From assembly GCA_934317845.1 (NCBI GenBank), contig CAKRES010000011.1, positions 30,967 through 94,966 on the forward strand: a DNA stretch of 64,000 nt, given 5' to 3'. The notes under the pieces were generated by a model. The model worked only from the letters and a program-made list of their open reading frames with translations. It had not been told where the DNA came from and ran no database searches. Of this stretch, positions 35,114-45,375 are shown piece by piece (positions within the stretch are counted from its first letter, which is position 1; each line of letters begins with the position of its first letter). A program made the translations under genes and the position numbers. This DNA is from an uncultured Lachnospiraceae bacterium (lineage in GTDB: Bacteria > Bacillota > Clostridia > Lachnospirales > Lachnospiraceae).

Positions 35114-36598
35114 ATGTTTCATTCGATCAGGATACGTCTGGCAGCCACCTTTTTTTGCTTTTTTCTCATTCTTGAGAGTGTGCAGCTTGGCGCAATGTAT
35201 CTGTTTATGAACCATGCATTCCGGTCACAAAAAGAAAATACCATGCTGCAGGCATTTGATGAGATCAACGACGATCTGGATGATAAAACGACCTGGCAGG
35301 ACACCTTGGCGGTCATTTCCGATTATGAAGTTACCTCCAATCTATACTTTTGCATGATTGACCGGGAGAATGATTCCGTGTTCTACAGTACAAACGAATC
35401 CATCCAGGACTCCGTTGCCTTTACCCATGTGGATGATTCCAAATATGAGGAGGAAGCTGATCCTGCCAAAGTGGAGGGCTACAATTCCAACTCATGGCTG
35501 GCGTTATACCGCACGATTGAAACGGATCAGCATCTTTATAATACCGTCATCTGGACATGCTACGAAGCGGAATTTAACCAGACGATGCTCGGCCTTTTTC
35601 CAATCATTCTGCTTACGATACTTGGCTCCTGCCTGTTAAGTGCCATCCTTGCAATCCCATTTTCCAGCCGCATTGTGTATCCGATCCGGCGGATCGATCA
35701 GGCTGCGCAGCGCATCACCCGGCAGGATTTTTCTACAACCCTTCCGCTGCCAAAGCAAAAAGATGAGCTTTACCGCCTTTCCAATAATATCAATCACATG
35801 TCCAGCCGTTTAAAAGAAGATATGGACACCTTAAAAAATGTAAATGCACAATTGGAACAGGATATCAAGGAAAAGCAGCGGCAGGATATGCTGCGCCGGG
35901 AGTTTTTATCCAATGTCTCCCACGAACTGAAAACGCCGCTCGCCATCGTTACGAGCTATGCGGAAATGCTAAAATACGAAGGGGAACATATTGATACAGA
36001 GGAATATTTAGACGTTATTCTGGAAGAATCCAAACTCATGAACAGCATGATCGGGCGGCTGTTAGAGGTATCACGTCTGGAGCATGGGGCAGCTCACATG
36101 ACACTTTCGGAATGTAATTTTTCTGATCTATGCGAAAGCCTTGCAGAAACACAGAAGCTTTTATTTGACCAGCAGCAGCTTACTTGTAAGACTGAATTTG
36201 AAAAAGATCTTTTTGTGATGGCGGATGAAACCTATCTTTCCCAGGCCATCCGCAACTACATTGGAAATGCATTAAAATACAGTGATCCAAATGGCACGGT
36301 TACGATGTGTCTGAAAAAGGACGACAAAGGAAATGCCCGCTTTTCCATTAGCAATCCTTGTACTCCGTTGGATGAAGATAGTCTTTCTTCTATCTGGGAA
36401 AGCTTTTATAAGCTGGATAAATCAAGAAACAAAGACCGTAACATGAGTGTCGGTCTGGGACTTTATATCGTAAAAACGATCATTACAGGACTACACGGTA
36501 CCTGTGACGTTACCAACCTGGAACATGGAATCTGTTTTTCCCTGTCACTTCCACTACTGGAAAAAGAAATGCTCTCTCACGAAGTTATCACATCATAA
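35114..36598 (+). CDS. Orphan sensor histidine kinase
   Basis: A 494-residue membrane kinase. A first helix (residues 10-32) and a second (about 160-182) flank an extracellular sensor. A HAMP domain follows (RIVYPIRRIDQAAQRITRQD), then HisKA with FLSNVSHELKTPLAIV and an HATPase with VGLGLYIVKTI. No response-regulator gene is adjacent; the next gene codes a secreted Ig-like protein. GGAGGAG precedes the ATG. The partner regulator must be elsewhere or lost. Confidence 0.92.
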   Translation: MFHSIRIRLAATFFCFFLILESVQLGAMYLFMNHAFRSQKENTMLQAFDEINDDLDDKTTWQDTLAVISDYEVTSNLYFCMIDRENDSVFYSTNESIQDSVAFTHVDDSKYEEEADPAKVEGYNSNSWLALYRTIETDQHLYNTVIWTCYEAEFNQTMLGLFPIILLTILGSCLLSAILAIPFSSRIVYPIRRIDQAAQRITRQDFSTTLPLPKQKDELYRLSNNINHMSSRLKEDMDTLKNVNAQLEQDIKEKQRQDMLRREFLSNVSHELKTPLAIVTSYAEMLKYEGEHIDTEEYLDVILEESKLMNSMIGRLLEVSRLEHGAAHMTLSECNFSDLCESLAETQKLLFDQQQLTCKTEFEKDLFVMADETYLSQAIRNYIGNALKYSDPNGTVTMCLKKDDKGNARFSISNPCTPLDEDSLSSIWESFYKLDKSRNKDRNMSVGLGLYIVKTIITGLHGTCDVTNLEHGICFSLSLPLLEKEMLSHEVITS

Positions 36599-36634
36599 GA
36601 TTACACTAATAAAAAATAGAAAAGAGGAATTTTC

Positions 36635-37315
36635 ATGTATTATAAAAAACACATCCTGCTCTCGCTTGTCTTGTGTATGCTTCTCCTGCTTTCCGCAAGT
36701 CTGGCTCCGGTTCAGGCATTGGGAGATTACAACCGCACCCTTACGATCGACAAACACCTTGTAATAAACCGAAACAGCACCCTGCAATTAGAGCCAAGGG
36801 TAAATGGTTTTCTTGCCAACACCTCTGCTTTTACCTACCAGAGCAGTAACAAAGCGGTAGCAAATGTTTCCGAGGATGGTATGATCACCACAGGTCGAAA
36901 AGGAGTTGCACGGATCACGATCACCTCCAAAGACGATGATAACGTCAGTACAACTACCAAAGTTCATGTAGGAAAAAAGGTCAGTAAGGTTAGATTAAAC
37001 GCCGGAAAGAAGACAATCTACCAGGGAAATTACTACATGCTAAAGGCGACAGTTTCTCCCAAAAGTGCCGCTTATAAAAAAGTGACCTATGTATCTTCGG
37101 ATTCCACAGTTGCTTCTGTCAGCAGCAAAGGAAAAATTACTGCCATTGCTCCCGGAACTGCAACGATCACGGTTTCAACCATGGATGGAAGCAATGTGAC
37201 CAAGGCAATACAGATCACAGTTCTCGAACAAGAGGACGACCAGAAATCGCGTTTTTTCCCAAATCCATTTTTTAAAAACAATCTGCAAACATCAGAAAAA
37301 CCCAACGATCTATAG
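36635..37315 (+). CDS. Secreted protein with two bacterial Ig-like (Big2) domains
   Basis: A 226-residue protein with a signal peptide (KHILLSLVLCMLLLLSASLA, probable cut after PVQA) and two Ig-like units: one ends SEDGMITTGRKGVARITITS and the second SSKGKITAIAPGTATITVST. Such domains build cell-surface proteins. AAAGAGG precedes the ATG. It follows the histidine kinase by 36 bases, suggesting cotranscription. Its stop codon lies within the terminator hairpin. Confidence 0.88.
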   Translation: MYYKKHILLSLVLCMLLLLSASLAPVQALGDYNRTLTIDKHLVINRNSTLQLEPRVNGFLANTSAFTYQSSNKAVANVSEDGMITTGRKGVARITITSKDDDNVSTTTKVHVGKKVSKVRLNAGKKTIYQGNYYMLKATVSPKSAAYKKVTYVSSDSTVASVSSKGKITAIAPGTATITVSTMDGSNVTKAIQITVLEQEDDQKSRFFPNPFFKNNLQTSEKPNDL

Positions 37316-37329
37316 ATCGCCGGGTTTTT
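37296..37329 (+). terminator. Bidirectional terminator overlapping the Ig-like gene stop
   Basis: AAAAACCCAACGATC pairs with GATCGCCGGGTTTTT around TATA (one mismatch at the centre). T runs on both strands serve the converging genes. Confidence 0.85.
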
Positions 37330-37332
37330 CTT

Positions 37333-37821
37333 TTAGAGTTTTTTATAGAAATAGATACTGCTTGACTTCTGTGGTTTGGCAAGCAGGACATGGTCTCCTT
37401 CTTTCGGCTTGAATCCACGGTGTCCTTTGGAAACAACAATCGTTTTTATTACGTTATGTTCGTCAATCTCTACTTCATAGGAATAAACATTATATTTCCG
37501 TTTGTTCGTGTAATTCAATTTTTTTACAATTCCATCCCGTATCTCAAACGCATGCTGCTTCATCTGTCTGGTCAGTTTTACCTGATTTCCAAGCCCCGCA
37601 ACAGATGCCAGGGCGATCAACAGGAAAAATACGATATAAAACAAGTTGATCTTTTGAAACAGAATATTGATGACGATACTGACCACAACAAATACCAGTA
37701 ACAAAACGTATCCGACCAGCAGTCCTGTCCCCTTCGTCCGGAACATTCGGGCAATCTTCTTTTGCTCCGCCTCCTCTGGAATCATCCATTTATCATACTC
37801 TAATTCATTTACTTTACTCAT
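37333..37821 (-). CDS. Two-helix membrane protein, unknown function
   Basis: A 162-residue protein with two membrane helices (about 34-54 and 59-77) and a C-terminal beta-rich cytoplasmic part (RKYNVYSYEVEIDEHNVIKT, HVLLAKPQKSSSIYFYKK). It follows the GGDEF/EAL gene by 13 bases. No family recognised. Confidence 0.72.
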   Translation of the reverse strand: MSKVNELEYDKWMIPEEAEQKKIARMFRTKGTGLLVGYVLLLVFVVVSIVINILFQKINLFYIVFFLLIALASVAGLGNQVKLTRQMKQHAFEIRDGIVKKLNYTNKRKYNVYSYEVEIDEHNVIKTIVVSKGHRGFKPKEGDHVLLAKPQKSSSIYFYKKL

Positions 37822-37834
37822 TTACTCTGCTCCT

Positions 37835-40800
37835 TTAGGAATTATAATTGTCTACAATATGCTCAAAATCACACAGTGCAACCGGCTTACTGTAAAGATA
37901 TCCCTGCGCTTTATCGCAGTTGAATTGTCTTAAAAGCTCACGCTGTTTTTCATTCTCTACACCCTCCGCAATACACTGAATTCCAATATCGGAACACATG
38001 GCGATCACATGCTTTACTATTTTACGACTGATTTCATTCTGTTCTAAATTCCATACCATACTCCGGTCAATCTTCACTTCATCAAATCGCATCAGGGAAA
38101 GCACGGAAATAGAGGAATACTTTGTTCCAAAATCGTCCATGGACAACCTGAAATTATTCATATGAAGTTGTTCCGCGATCCTCGAGATCATCTCATGCTC
38201 CATATCTCCGATCGTTTCTGTGATCTCAATCTCCAGATAATTACGGTCAATATCATACTTGGAAATAATGTGTTCCATTTTCTCGACCAAATTCTCTTCT
38301 AACAGTGTGATCCTTGAGAAATTAAAAGAGATTGGAAACATTTTTCTTCCCTCTTTTTTCCATTTTTGTAAGATCTGACATACCCGTTCCAGAACCCACA
38401 GATCAACATCGGATATCACCCCGAGTTTTTCCATCTGAGGAATAAAGTTATTCGGAGTGACAATACCTTTTTCCGGATGGTTCAAACGTACCAATGCTTC
38501 TGCACCACATAGATCATTGGATTCCAGATCAACCTTTGGCTGCAGGTAAACCAAGAAATTATCATTTTCAATCCACTGTTCCGCATTGTATTTCATGTAG
38601 TCCAAGGAGTTTTGATTGCCTTTTTTAATATCCTCTGTTTTTCGACGCTTTTTATCATTTTTCAGCATCTCTTCTGCATGCATATTCATCAACCGCAGAT
38701 CTTTTTCATAGTCATCCCAGACATAGCCAACAGACGCTCCAACAATATGATCGGAAAGCTCCTTCCGAAGCTCTGTTACCTGATTCAGGAACTCTTCTCG
38801 TCCCATATTCTGACAGCATACCGCAAAATCATCCCCATCAAATCGATATACCTTATACGCAGGAAAATTTTGTTTTATAATATCCGCAATCTCTTTTACA
38901 ACCAGATTTCCATATTCAAACCCAAATTGGGCATTCACTGCTTTCAGATTATCCACATCGACCAAAACGTATCCCAGGGAATCTGACTCCTGCACCTTTG
39001 GCATATCTGCAATGTATGCCGCACGATTCATTGTTCCGGTCAACTGATCGTGATATGCCTCATACTGACGAATACGCAACAGCTCCCATTTCACCATTTC
39101 GTTCCCTAAAAAGAGAGCAAACAACTCTATAATCGTAAGTTCTGCCGTATGTTTCTTCGGATTACATACCATCATAAAGCCTTTCATATCCTCATGCTCA
39201 AATGGTACAGAATAGTAGGACCATACTTTTGTCTGGCTCAGTTTTTCATACTTCTCCGGATCTGAATTTTTAAACTGCTCACTATTATCAATGATCATTG
39301 GATGCTGCTTCAACTCCTGATCACACCAGATACCATCCTGATACCGCTCCTTGAGCTGATACTGGTCATCGAGCAGAGCCTCAATGCGACTGCCATACCA
39401 CTCATAATATTTCTCCGGCTGATCAGGAACATCCACCCGGAATACCACGCGATCTGCATTGTAGTATTCACCGATCACGGAAAGCACTTTCTTGCAGGTT
39501 TTCTCATAATTCGTTGTTGAGGACAATTCTAATAGACAGTTACGGAATGCATCCTCCATCTCGATTCTTGCGGTAAACGCAGTCAGCACGTCCTCTGGTT
39601 TTGTAATGTCAGTGCATGTTTCCAGTCTTGCTTTACGATTCTTCCAACGTACCAGACGTTCTCTGCATACATACTGCCGCGCTGTACTGTCATGGCGGTA
39701 AAGGAACGTATAATTTTTTCCCTTACAGATACCATCCTTGGTACAAAATTCGCATGGATCCTCCCTATCATGTAAGAACTTATAACATTTCTGCCCACGG
39801 TAACTTTTATCATCCGCTTCCAGTCCGTAGATCTCACGCACTGTCCGATTGATAAACATCAGCTCATAGGTATCAGCATCACACACATAGACTGCATCGG
39901 AAAGATCATCCAGTACCTGACTGGTCTCAGAAAAATAGACAACATCCTGTACCTCTTCCGTATTTTGTGCTTCCTGTGTCTGAATCTCATCATATAATAT
40001 GTAACCATTTTTCCCGGCACGCTTCGCAGCATATAATGCACGGTCTGCCTTAACATAATAATCCTGAAAATGTTCTGCCGCGCCCTGCTCTGACACATAA
40101 ATACCAATGGAAACAGAATACCCTGTTTTAATCTTGATCTCAGACAGTTTTCTTGTAATGTCTCCGGCAAATAGCACCGCTTCTTCCCGGCTTTTAATAC
40201 GATTTAAAAATACAGCAAACTCATCGCCACCCATACGTCCGGCGAAACCAAGATTCATGGAAAGATCGTTGAGGCGTCTTGCAGTTTCCTTTAATACCCG
40301 ATCGCCTTCGTAATGACCTAAAATGTCATTGACAAGTTTGAAGTCATCCACATCGATCATCAGCAATGAGCAAAAATCTCCTGGTTTCTGTCGTGTCAGG
40401 CTCTGCGATGCATGCTCCACAAATGCATTGTGATTGTATACCCCGGTCAACGAATCAATCTCTGATTTAAATGAAAGCTCCTTGTTCATATTGCGCAGCC
40501 GGATCTGCTCCTGCTTTGTATCTGTGACATCTGCAAAGTACGCACAAACACGCGGAACTCCATCCTCTCTGTCAAAGTATGAAAAATGTACTTTCATCCA
40601 CTGGAAACCGCTATCCGGCTTAATGAACCGATATTCTCCGATCGTATGTGCACCTTTCACGATGCAGTTATCCACATCCTCATGCAGTTTTAAAATATCC
40701 TCTCCATAAATAAAGCGGCTGAAATCCCCGGATGTTTTCATAAAGATTTCTTTGTTTGTTCCAACAATATCAAAAAAACCTTCACTCAGATACTCAGCTA

Positions 40801-41254
40801 TAAAACAGGTTCCTTCCACACGAAATACCCCGACGCCTCCCATCAGGCTGTCGAGTACATTACTCAAGATCAGACGGTTCTCCATGGAAAGCATAGCAGT
40901 CTCATAAAGTGCCGTCATCTCACCAAACATGATCTGAGAATACGGAAATCCATACTTCTGATCCTGTGCTATTTTACCAAAGCAACAGACAAACATGCCT
41001 GCGCCATCCTTCTTTTTCAGATAATGTGCAATAAACGCTTCCCCTGCTGTATCCAACGATTGCTGTACCATGGGAAAATAGTTTTTGCTATCTTCCTCAA
41101 AGATCAGATCCATCAATGTTAAATGATCCCGTTCTACATCCTCTTTTGTATACCCCAGAAATTTCGTGAATTGCTCGTCGATCTCAAAGATCTCCATTGT
41201 ACCCATATTTATTTTATATGTTGCATATACAATTTTTTCCAATCGAGCACTCAT
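37835..41254 (-). CDS. Multidomain PAS/GGDEF/GAF-like/GGDEF/EAL protein
   Basis: A 1139-residue cytosolic c-di-GMP protein. PAS-type regions come first (FTKFLGYTKEDVERD and a second before FADVTD). A GGDEF domain with intact GRMGGDEF lies near residue 345. Then a further PAS (VYVCDADTYELMFINRTVRE), a GAF-like region, a second GGDEF with degenerate FDGDDF, and an EAL domain with EALVRLNHPEKG, DDFGTKYSS and DRSMV. The first GGDEF and the EAL look competent, so it could make or break c-di-GMP. The ATG at 41252-41254 has GGGAGG seven bases upstream. It lies next to the exosortase locus. Confidence 0.93.
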   Translation of the reverse strand: MSARLEKIVYATYKINMGTMEIFEIDEQFTKFLGYTKEDVERDHLTLMDLIFEEDSKNYFPMVQQSLDTAGEAFIAHYLKKKDGAGMFVCCFGKIAQDQKYGFPYSQIMFGEMTALYETAMLSMENRLILSNVLDSLMGGVGVFRVEGTCFIAEYLSEGFFDIVGTNKEIFMKTSGDFSRFIYGEDILKLHEDVDNCIVKGAHTIGEYRFIKPDSGFQWMKVHFSYFDREDGVPRVCAYFADVTDTKQEQIRLRNMNKELSFKSEIDSLTGVYNHNAFVEHASQSLTRQKPGDFCSLLMIDVDDFKLVNDILGHYEGDRVLKETARRLNDLSMNLGFAGRMGGDEFAVFLNRIKSREEAVLFAGDITRKLSEIKIKTGYSVSIGIYVSEQGAAEHFQDYYVKADRALYAAKRAGKNGYILYDEIQTQEAQNTEEVQDVVYFSETSQVLDDLSDAVYVCDADTYELMFINRTVREIYGLEADDKSYRGQKCYKFLHDREDPCEFCTKDGICKGKNYTFLYRHDSTARQYVCRERLVRWKNRKARLETCTDITKPEDVLTAFTARIEMEDAFRNCLLELSSTTNYEKTCKKVLSVIGEYYNADRVVFRVDVPDQPEKYYEWYGSRIEALLDDQYQLKERYQDGIWCDQELKQHPMIIDNSEQFKNSDPEKYEKLSQTKVWSYYSVPFEHEDMKGFMMVCNPKKHTAELTIIELFALFLGNEMVKWELLRIRQYEAYHDQLTGTMNRAAYIADMPKVQESDSLGYVLVDVDNLKAVNAQFGFEYGNLVVKEIADIIKQNFPAYKVYRFDGDDFAVCCQNMGREEFLNQVTELRKELSDHIVGASVGYVWDDYEKDLRLMNMHAEEMLKNDKKRRKTEDIKKGNQNSLDYMKYNAEQWIENDNFLVYLQPKVDLESNDLCGAEALVRLNHPEKGIVTPNNFIPQMEKLGVISDVDLWVLERVCQILQKWKKEGRKMFPISFNFSRITLLEENLVEKMEHIISKYDIDRNYLEIEITETIGDMEHEMISRIAEQLHMNNFRLSMDDFGTKYSSISVLSLMRFDEVKIDRSMVWNLEQNEISRKIVKHVIAMCSDIGIQCIAEGVENEKQRELLRQFNCDKAQGYLYSKPVALCDFEHIVDNYNS

Positions 41255-41329
41255 TCGTATGCCTCCCATCGATTGATAAAATATAGTATTACTATTTTAC
41301 TTTATTTAACCCAAAAAATCAAATACACT

Positions 41330-42433
41330 TTACTCTTTCAAGCACTTTGCAATTCCCTCTGCGATCTTCTTGGAAGCATGACCATCGCCATACGGATTCA
41401 CCGCATTTTTCATTTTCTCATATTCCTTTTGGTCTGACAACAATTGTGCCGTCATCTGATAGATCTGTTCCTCATCGGTTCCCGCAAGCTTTAATGTTCC
41501 GGCTGCTACTCCCTCTGGACGCTCCGTGGTATCCCGAAGCACCAGCACCGGCTTCCCAAGAGAAGGTGCTTCCTCCTGAATCCCGCCACTATCACTTAAG
41601 ATCAGATAGGACTGTTTCATAAAGTTATGAAAATCCAACACGTCCAGTGGCTCGATCAGTCGGATCCGATCAAGATCACCCAACAGAGCCTCCGCGCTCT
41701 GTCTTACTTTCGGATTTTTGTGTACCGGATAAATGACCTTTACATCCGGAAAATCCGTCACGATCCTGCGAACCGCCCGAAAGATCCGCTCCAGTCCTGC
41801 TCCGAGATTTTCTCTTCGGTGTGCAGTAAGCAGGATCAGCCGACTGTCCTTTGCCCAGTCAAGGTGTGGATTATGATAATCCTCTGTTACAGTATAACGC
41901 ATCGCATCTATGACCGTATTGCCTGTTACATAGATACGATCTTCCCTTTTCCCCTCTGCAAGCAAATGCTTCTTCGCCGTCTGTGTCGGTGCAAAATGAA
42001 GTGTGGCAAGTATCCCTACCCCTTGCCGGTTCATCTCTTCCGGGAATGGCGAAGACAGATCATATGTGCGAAGACCGGCTTCCACATGTCCGACCGGAAT
42101 CTGCATATAAAAAGCGGCAAGTGCAGCTGCAAAAGATGTGGTCGTATCTCCATGCACCAGCACCAGATCCGGTTGCTCCTTTTTTAAAATGTCCCGCATG
42201 CCAATAAGCACCGCTGTCGTAATATCGTAAAGATCCTGTCCCTGCTTCATGATGGCAAGATCATACTGGGGTTTGACAGCAAAACACTTTAGCACCTGCG
42301 ACAGCATTTCCCTGTGCTGTCCGGTCACCAATACAACCGTTTCCCATTCCTTATGCTGTTCCAGTTCTTTTACAAGAGGACACATCTTGATCGCTTCCGG
42401 TCTCGTTCCAAAAACAAGCATGATCTTTTTCAT
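41330..42433 (-). CDS. wecB: UDP-N-acetylglucosamine 2-epimerase (non-hydrolysing)
   Basis: Converts UDP-GlcNAc to UDP-ManNAc for surface glycans. About 367 residues. VFGTRPEAIKM at the start, VTGQHREML, VHGDTTTSFA, HVEAGLRT, ERPEGV and the C-terminal GGIQEEAP are all typical. Start at 42431-42433 is supported by GGAGG and by ATGA overlap with the gene upstream. It is the last gene of the long exosortase run, so ManNAc may be a component of the product. Confidence 0.95.
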   Translation of the reverse strand: MKKIMLVFGTRPEAIKMCPLVKELEQHKEWETVVLVTGQHREMLSQVLKCFAVKPQYDLAIMKQGQDLYDITTAVLIGMRDILKKEQPDLVLVHGDTTTSFAAALAAFYMQIPVGHVEAGLRTYDLSSPFPEEMNRQGVGILATLHFAPTQTAKKHLLAEGKREDRIYVTGNTVIDAMRYTVTEDYHNPHLDWAKDSRLILLTAHRRENLGAGLERIFRAVRRIVTDFPDVKVIYPVHKNPKVRQSAEALLGDLDRIRLIEPLDVLDFHNFMKQSYLILSDSGGIQEEAPSLGKPVLVLRDTTERPEGVAAGTLKLAGTDEEQIYQMTAQLLSDQKEYEKMKNAVNPYGDGHASKKIAEGIAKCLKE

Positions 42434-44907
42434 GTTTCCTCCACCCCTTTCTCCTGCTGTAAATGCAGTTTTTTCTCTTTTTTTAAGATCCAGATATAAT
42501 AGAGCAGAAAACAACAGGCACCCAGAACGCTGAGCGCAGCTCCCGCCATTCCATACGGATAATGATATGTGATCACTGTCGTTCCCTTATTGACATACAA
42601 AAGCTGGTCGTGACTTTCAAAAACTTGCCGGCTGGAAAAAGTATCCAGACATGCAAGAGTCGTATTGATCTGATCTACCGGACTTTTGATCACCATCTTA
42701 TCTTTATCATAGGTGACAGAAAGCTCGTACAATGTCCGGTTGGCAAGCTCGCCCTGCTCGATTCCAAATAACTCGGAAAGCAGAGAAAAGCCACTTGGAT
42801 CTTCCCGGTCAATACTCTGATATGCAATGTTTAATCCTAGAAAATAAACATTAGAAAGCCCTTTGGCCGTCCCTAAAAAAGTAAGCTTCTGATTGGAATA
42901 ATCAAATGTACCGAGCACCTCATCGCACCCTTCCAAATATGCGGTATTCCAAATCCGATTGTCCTTAGAAAAATCCAGCATCGTCATTTTTGTTCCCTGA
43001 TAGTAAAGATCCGGATAGTGATCCTCAAAGCTGATATCCTGTGCTGTCACAGATAGAAAATGCTGTCGATTTGTTTTCTTATCCACCTGCAGATGTGCAC
43101 CATCGATCACAATACGGACTCCATAGTTGGAAAGCAATGTCACCAGATGCTCCGCAGTCGTACGGTCATGATAAGTAAAGCCGGACAAAAACAAGCACTG
43201 ATACCGGGAGAGCTCTTCAAATGAATAATCATCCAGATATGTGGAATCTCCCGTTGTAAAACTCGGATAATAAAGCTCCAGTGTAGACGCATACGTTCCG
43301 ATCGCCATACCTTTGTAATCCGTTTTTACACCGAAGCATTTCGGCGTTGCTTTTTTGAAAATGTAGGCTTTCTTTGTCGTCTCAACAAGGGCATAGCCAC
43401 TTGCTTCTGCTCCTTTTTTTAAATCGGTCATCGTTTTTCCGGCAGCACCGAGCAGATCTTTTCGGATCATTACCGTATCATCCCCCAGTTCAATGCTGCG
43501 ATCAAAAATATAGCGGTAATTCTCTTTCTCCAATGCTTCGTTAAGCCGCACGATATTCGGAGCAGTCGTGGCCCCCTGCCATGCCCAGCCATAGGTATAT
43601 GCCACCCCATCCTTTCCCTGATTCAGTCCAAAGGACGGATAGGAACCAAATGCACTTAAGTCTAAAATACTGCATCGCTGATCTGTCATCTTCTTTAATA
43701 GCGGAATCTCCTCCTTTGTTGCTTCCTTTGACTGGGTGTAATAACGTTCAAAAGAAAAGGATGGTACCACATCTGCTATAAGGATCAGACACAGCAAAAC
43801 GACAAATGGCTTTTTTAAAGAACGCCACTCCATAAAAGAAAACAGGAAAAATCCATATGCGATCGTCGCAAAACGCATCATCCAGAGCAGACTGTTGAGC
43901 GGCAGCTTGCTCAGGAAAGGAAGTGCCGCCGTAGTTGTCAGCAAAAGAACTAAGATCGCCAGATAATATCCGGCACGCTTCTGTTTTCTTGCCAACAAAA
44001 TACCAAACACTGATACAACCACGATGGAGATCCCATAATAAAATGTATCAACAATTCCATCAATCCGGTTCGTCGGATCAAGCGAATCACGTAAGGAATA
44101 CATCAAAGATGCCATAACCTCTGCACTTGAATCGGAGTTCATTCCCACCAGTCCACCGGACAGCGCAGGAAGCAGCCAGATGCCGATCACCGCAAAGGAA
44201 AGCAGCATGACGATGATCACACGTACTCCCTTTTTCAACTCCCGGTTTTCAAAGCAGTAAAAACAGAAAAACAAAAAGCTGGCAATTCCGGTCATCGCAC
44301 CGATCATGGCATGTGATAACGTGATCAGTCCTGTTGTAAAAAGAATTCCGATCAAGGCACTGTTTTTTCCTTTGCGCAGATACAGGTATAGGAAATACAA
44401 AAAATAAGGGATCAAAATAGCCGTGACCATACGCGGCAGGTTTCCCTCACAAAAAAACACACGAAAATTCTCCGGCATAAAAAACCAGAGCAATCCCACA
44501 AAGGTTCCAGCAGGAAGTCGTTTGACCGCATTCCCCAAAAGAACAAAGGCGGCTCCGCCAAAGAACAGGGAGACACCTGCAAATAAAGCATACGACAGAG
44601 TCAGGTCACCCCCGGTAAACATCTGCAGCAGTGCCATCAAATAGTAAGGAAATGGTGCCCAGTAACGGTACGGCTGGATGCCGTTGTACCAGTCACTGGT
44701 ATAAAGCGGATAGTAATTGCCTTGTTTGATCTGCTCATACATATACTGGGATTTATACAAATGTCCCCAGTAGTCATTTCCCGATGCAATATAGCCATAT
44801 TTCAGCAAATACACCGTCAAAAGAGCCGATGCTGCCGCCAGAATAAGCAGACAGATCCCTACTGCAGCTCCTCTATTCTTTTGAAGAAATGTGTTGTTTT
44901 TCTTCAT
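42430..44907 (-). CDS. Large PTPS-related integral membrane protein (probable glycosyltransferase-like)
   Basis: An 825-residue protein with about ten membrane helices in the first 400 residues and a large external domain before a final C-terminal helix (AGAALSVLGACCFLLYYIWI). The opening, SGNDYWGHLYKSQYMYEQIK and WYNGIQPYRYWAPFPYYLM, matches the membrane family named 6-pyruvoyl-tetrahydropterin-synthase-related, which has the look of GT-C-type glycosyltransferases with an acidic residue in the first outer loop. It overlaps the small PTPS-like gene by 35 bases. Both types occur together with XrtG in other Firmicutes. Substrate unknown. Confidence 0.82.
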   Translation of the reverse strand: MKKNNTFLQKNRGAAVGICLLILAAASALLTVYLLKYGYIASGNDYWGHLYKSQYMYEQIKQGNYYPLYTSDWYNGIQPYRYWAPFPYYLMALLQMFTGGDLTLSYALFAGVSLFFGGAAFVLLGNAVKRLPAGTFVGLLWFFMPENFRVFFCEGNLPRMVTAILIPYFLYFLYLYLRKGKNSALIGILFTTGLITLSHAMIGAMTGIASFLFFCFYCFENRELKKGVRVIIVMLLSFAVIGIWLLPALSGGLVGMNSDSSAEVMASLMYSLRDSLDPTNRIDGIVDTFYYGISIVVVSVFGILLARKQKRAGYYLAILVLLLTTTAALPFLSKLPLNSLLWMMRFATIAYGFFLFSFMEWRSLKKPFVVLLCLILIADVVPSFSFERYYTQSKEATKEEIPLLKKMTDQRCSILDLSAFGSYPSFGLNQGKDGVAYTYGWAWQGATTAPNIVRLNEALEKENYRYIFDRSIELGDDTVMIRKDLLGAAGKTMTDLKKGAEASGYALVETTKKAYIFKKATPKCFGVKTDYKGMAIGTYASTLELYYPSFTTGDSTYLDDYSFEELSRYQCLFLSGFTYHDRTTAEHLVTLLSNYGVRIVIDGAHLQVDKKTNRQHFLSVTAQDISFEDHYPDLYYQGTKMTMLDFSKDNRIWNTAYLEGCDEVLGTFDYSNQKLTFLGTAKGLSNVYFLGLNIAYQSIDREDPSGFSLLSELFGIEQGELANRTLYELSVTYDKDKMVIKSPVDQINTTLACLDTFSSRQVFESHDQLLYVNKGTTVITYHYPYGMAGAALSVLGACCFLLYYIWILKKEKKLHLQQEKGVEET

Positions 44908-45358
44908 CTTCTCTCTTTCCTCGTTTCATAATCTTTTCCAGCATCAGATCAGCTACGGTATCCAACGACTGCTCCTTTACGTTCTGCTGCTGCTCATCTA
45001 AAAGATTGACCACATACGTTCTGGTCGGAGTTTCACTCATCTCAATCTTTAACAGAACCCATCCCAGTTCATTTAACCGTTCCTTCAAACGATCCTTAAA
45101 ATTCTCACACGCATTTTCCAGTGTCGGATTGATCTGGTCAAAGGGAGCTACTTCGTTTAAGAACTGGTTCTGATATGGTTCCAAAAAAGCTTCCACACTT
45201 TTTTCCACGGCACCAAATTCCACAAAATTCTCCCGGAATTTAAGAACTGTAAGCGCGATCTCCCACGTATGGGGATGCCGTTCCCCCTGCTTTCCCCCGA
45301 TCATGATCGCATGGCTGGCATTCAGATAAAATTTAAAACGATACTGTCGATACCGCAT
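44873..45358 (-). CDS. 6-pyruvoyl-tetrahydropterin-synthase-like protein, first copy
   Basis: About 161 residues. The zinc triad of the QueD/PTPS fold is kept as His16, His28 and His30 (NASHAIMIGG and RHPHTWE). The catalytic Cys found before HGH in QueD is absent. A late SETPTRTYVV resembles the E-x-P substrate loop. It therefore probably does not make a pterin or queuosine precursor. The ATG at 45356-45358 has AAGGAGG five bases upstream. Members linked to XrtG loci are known but uncharacterised. Confidence 0.83.
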   Translation of the reverse strand: MRYRQYRFKFYLNASHAIMIGGKQGERHPHTWEIALTVLKFRENFVEFGAVEKSVEAFLEPYQNQFLNEVAPFDQINPTLENACENFKDRLKERLNELGWVLLKIEMSETPTRTYVVNLLDEQQQNVKEQSLDTVADLMLEKIMKRGKREDEEKQHISSKE

Positions 45359-45375
45359 CCTAACCTCCTTCTCAT

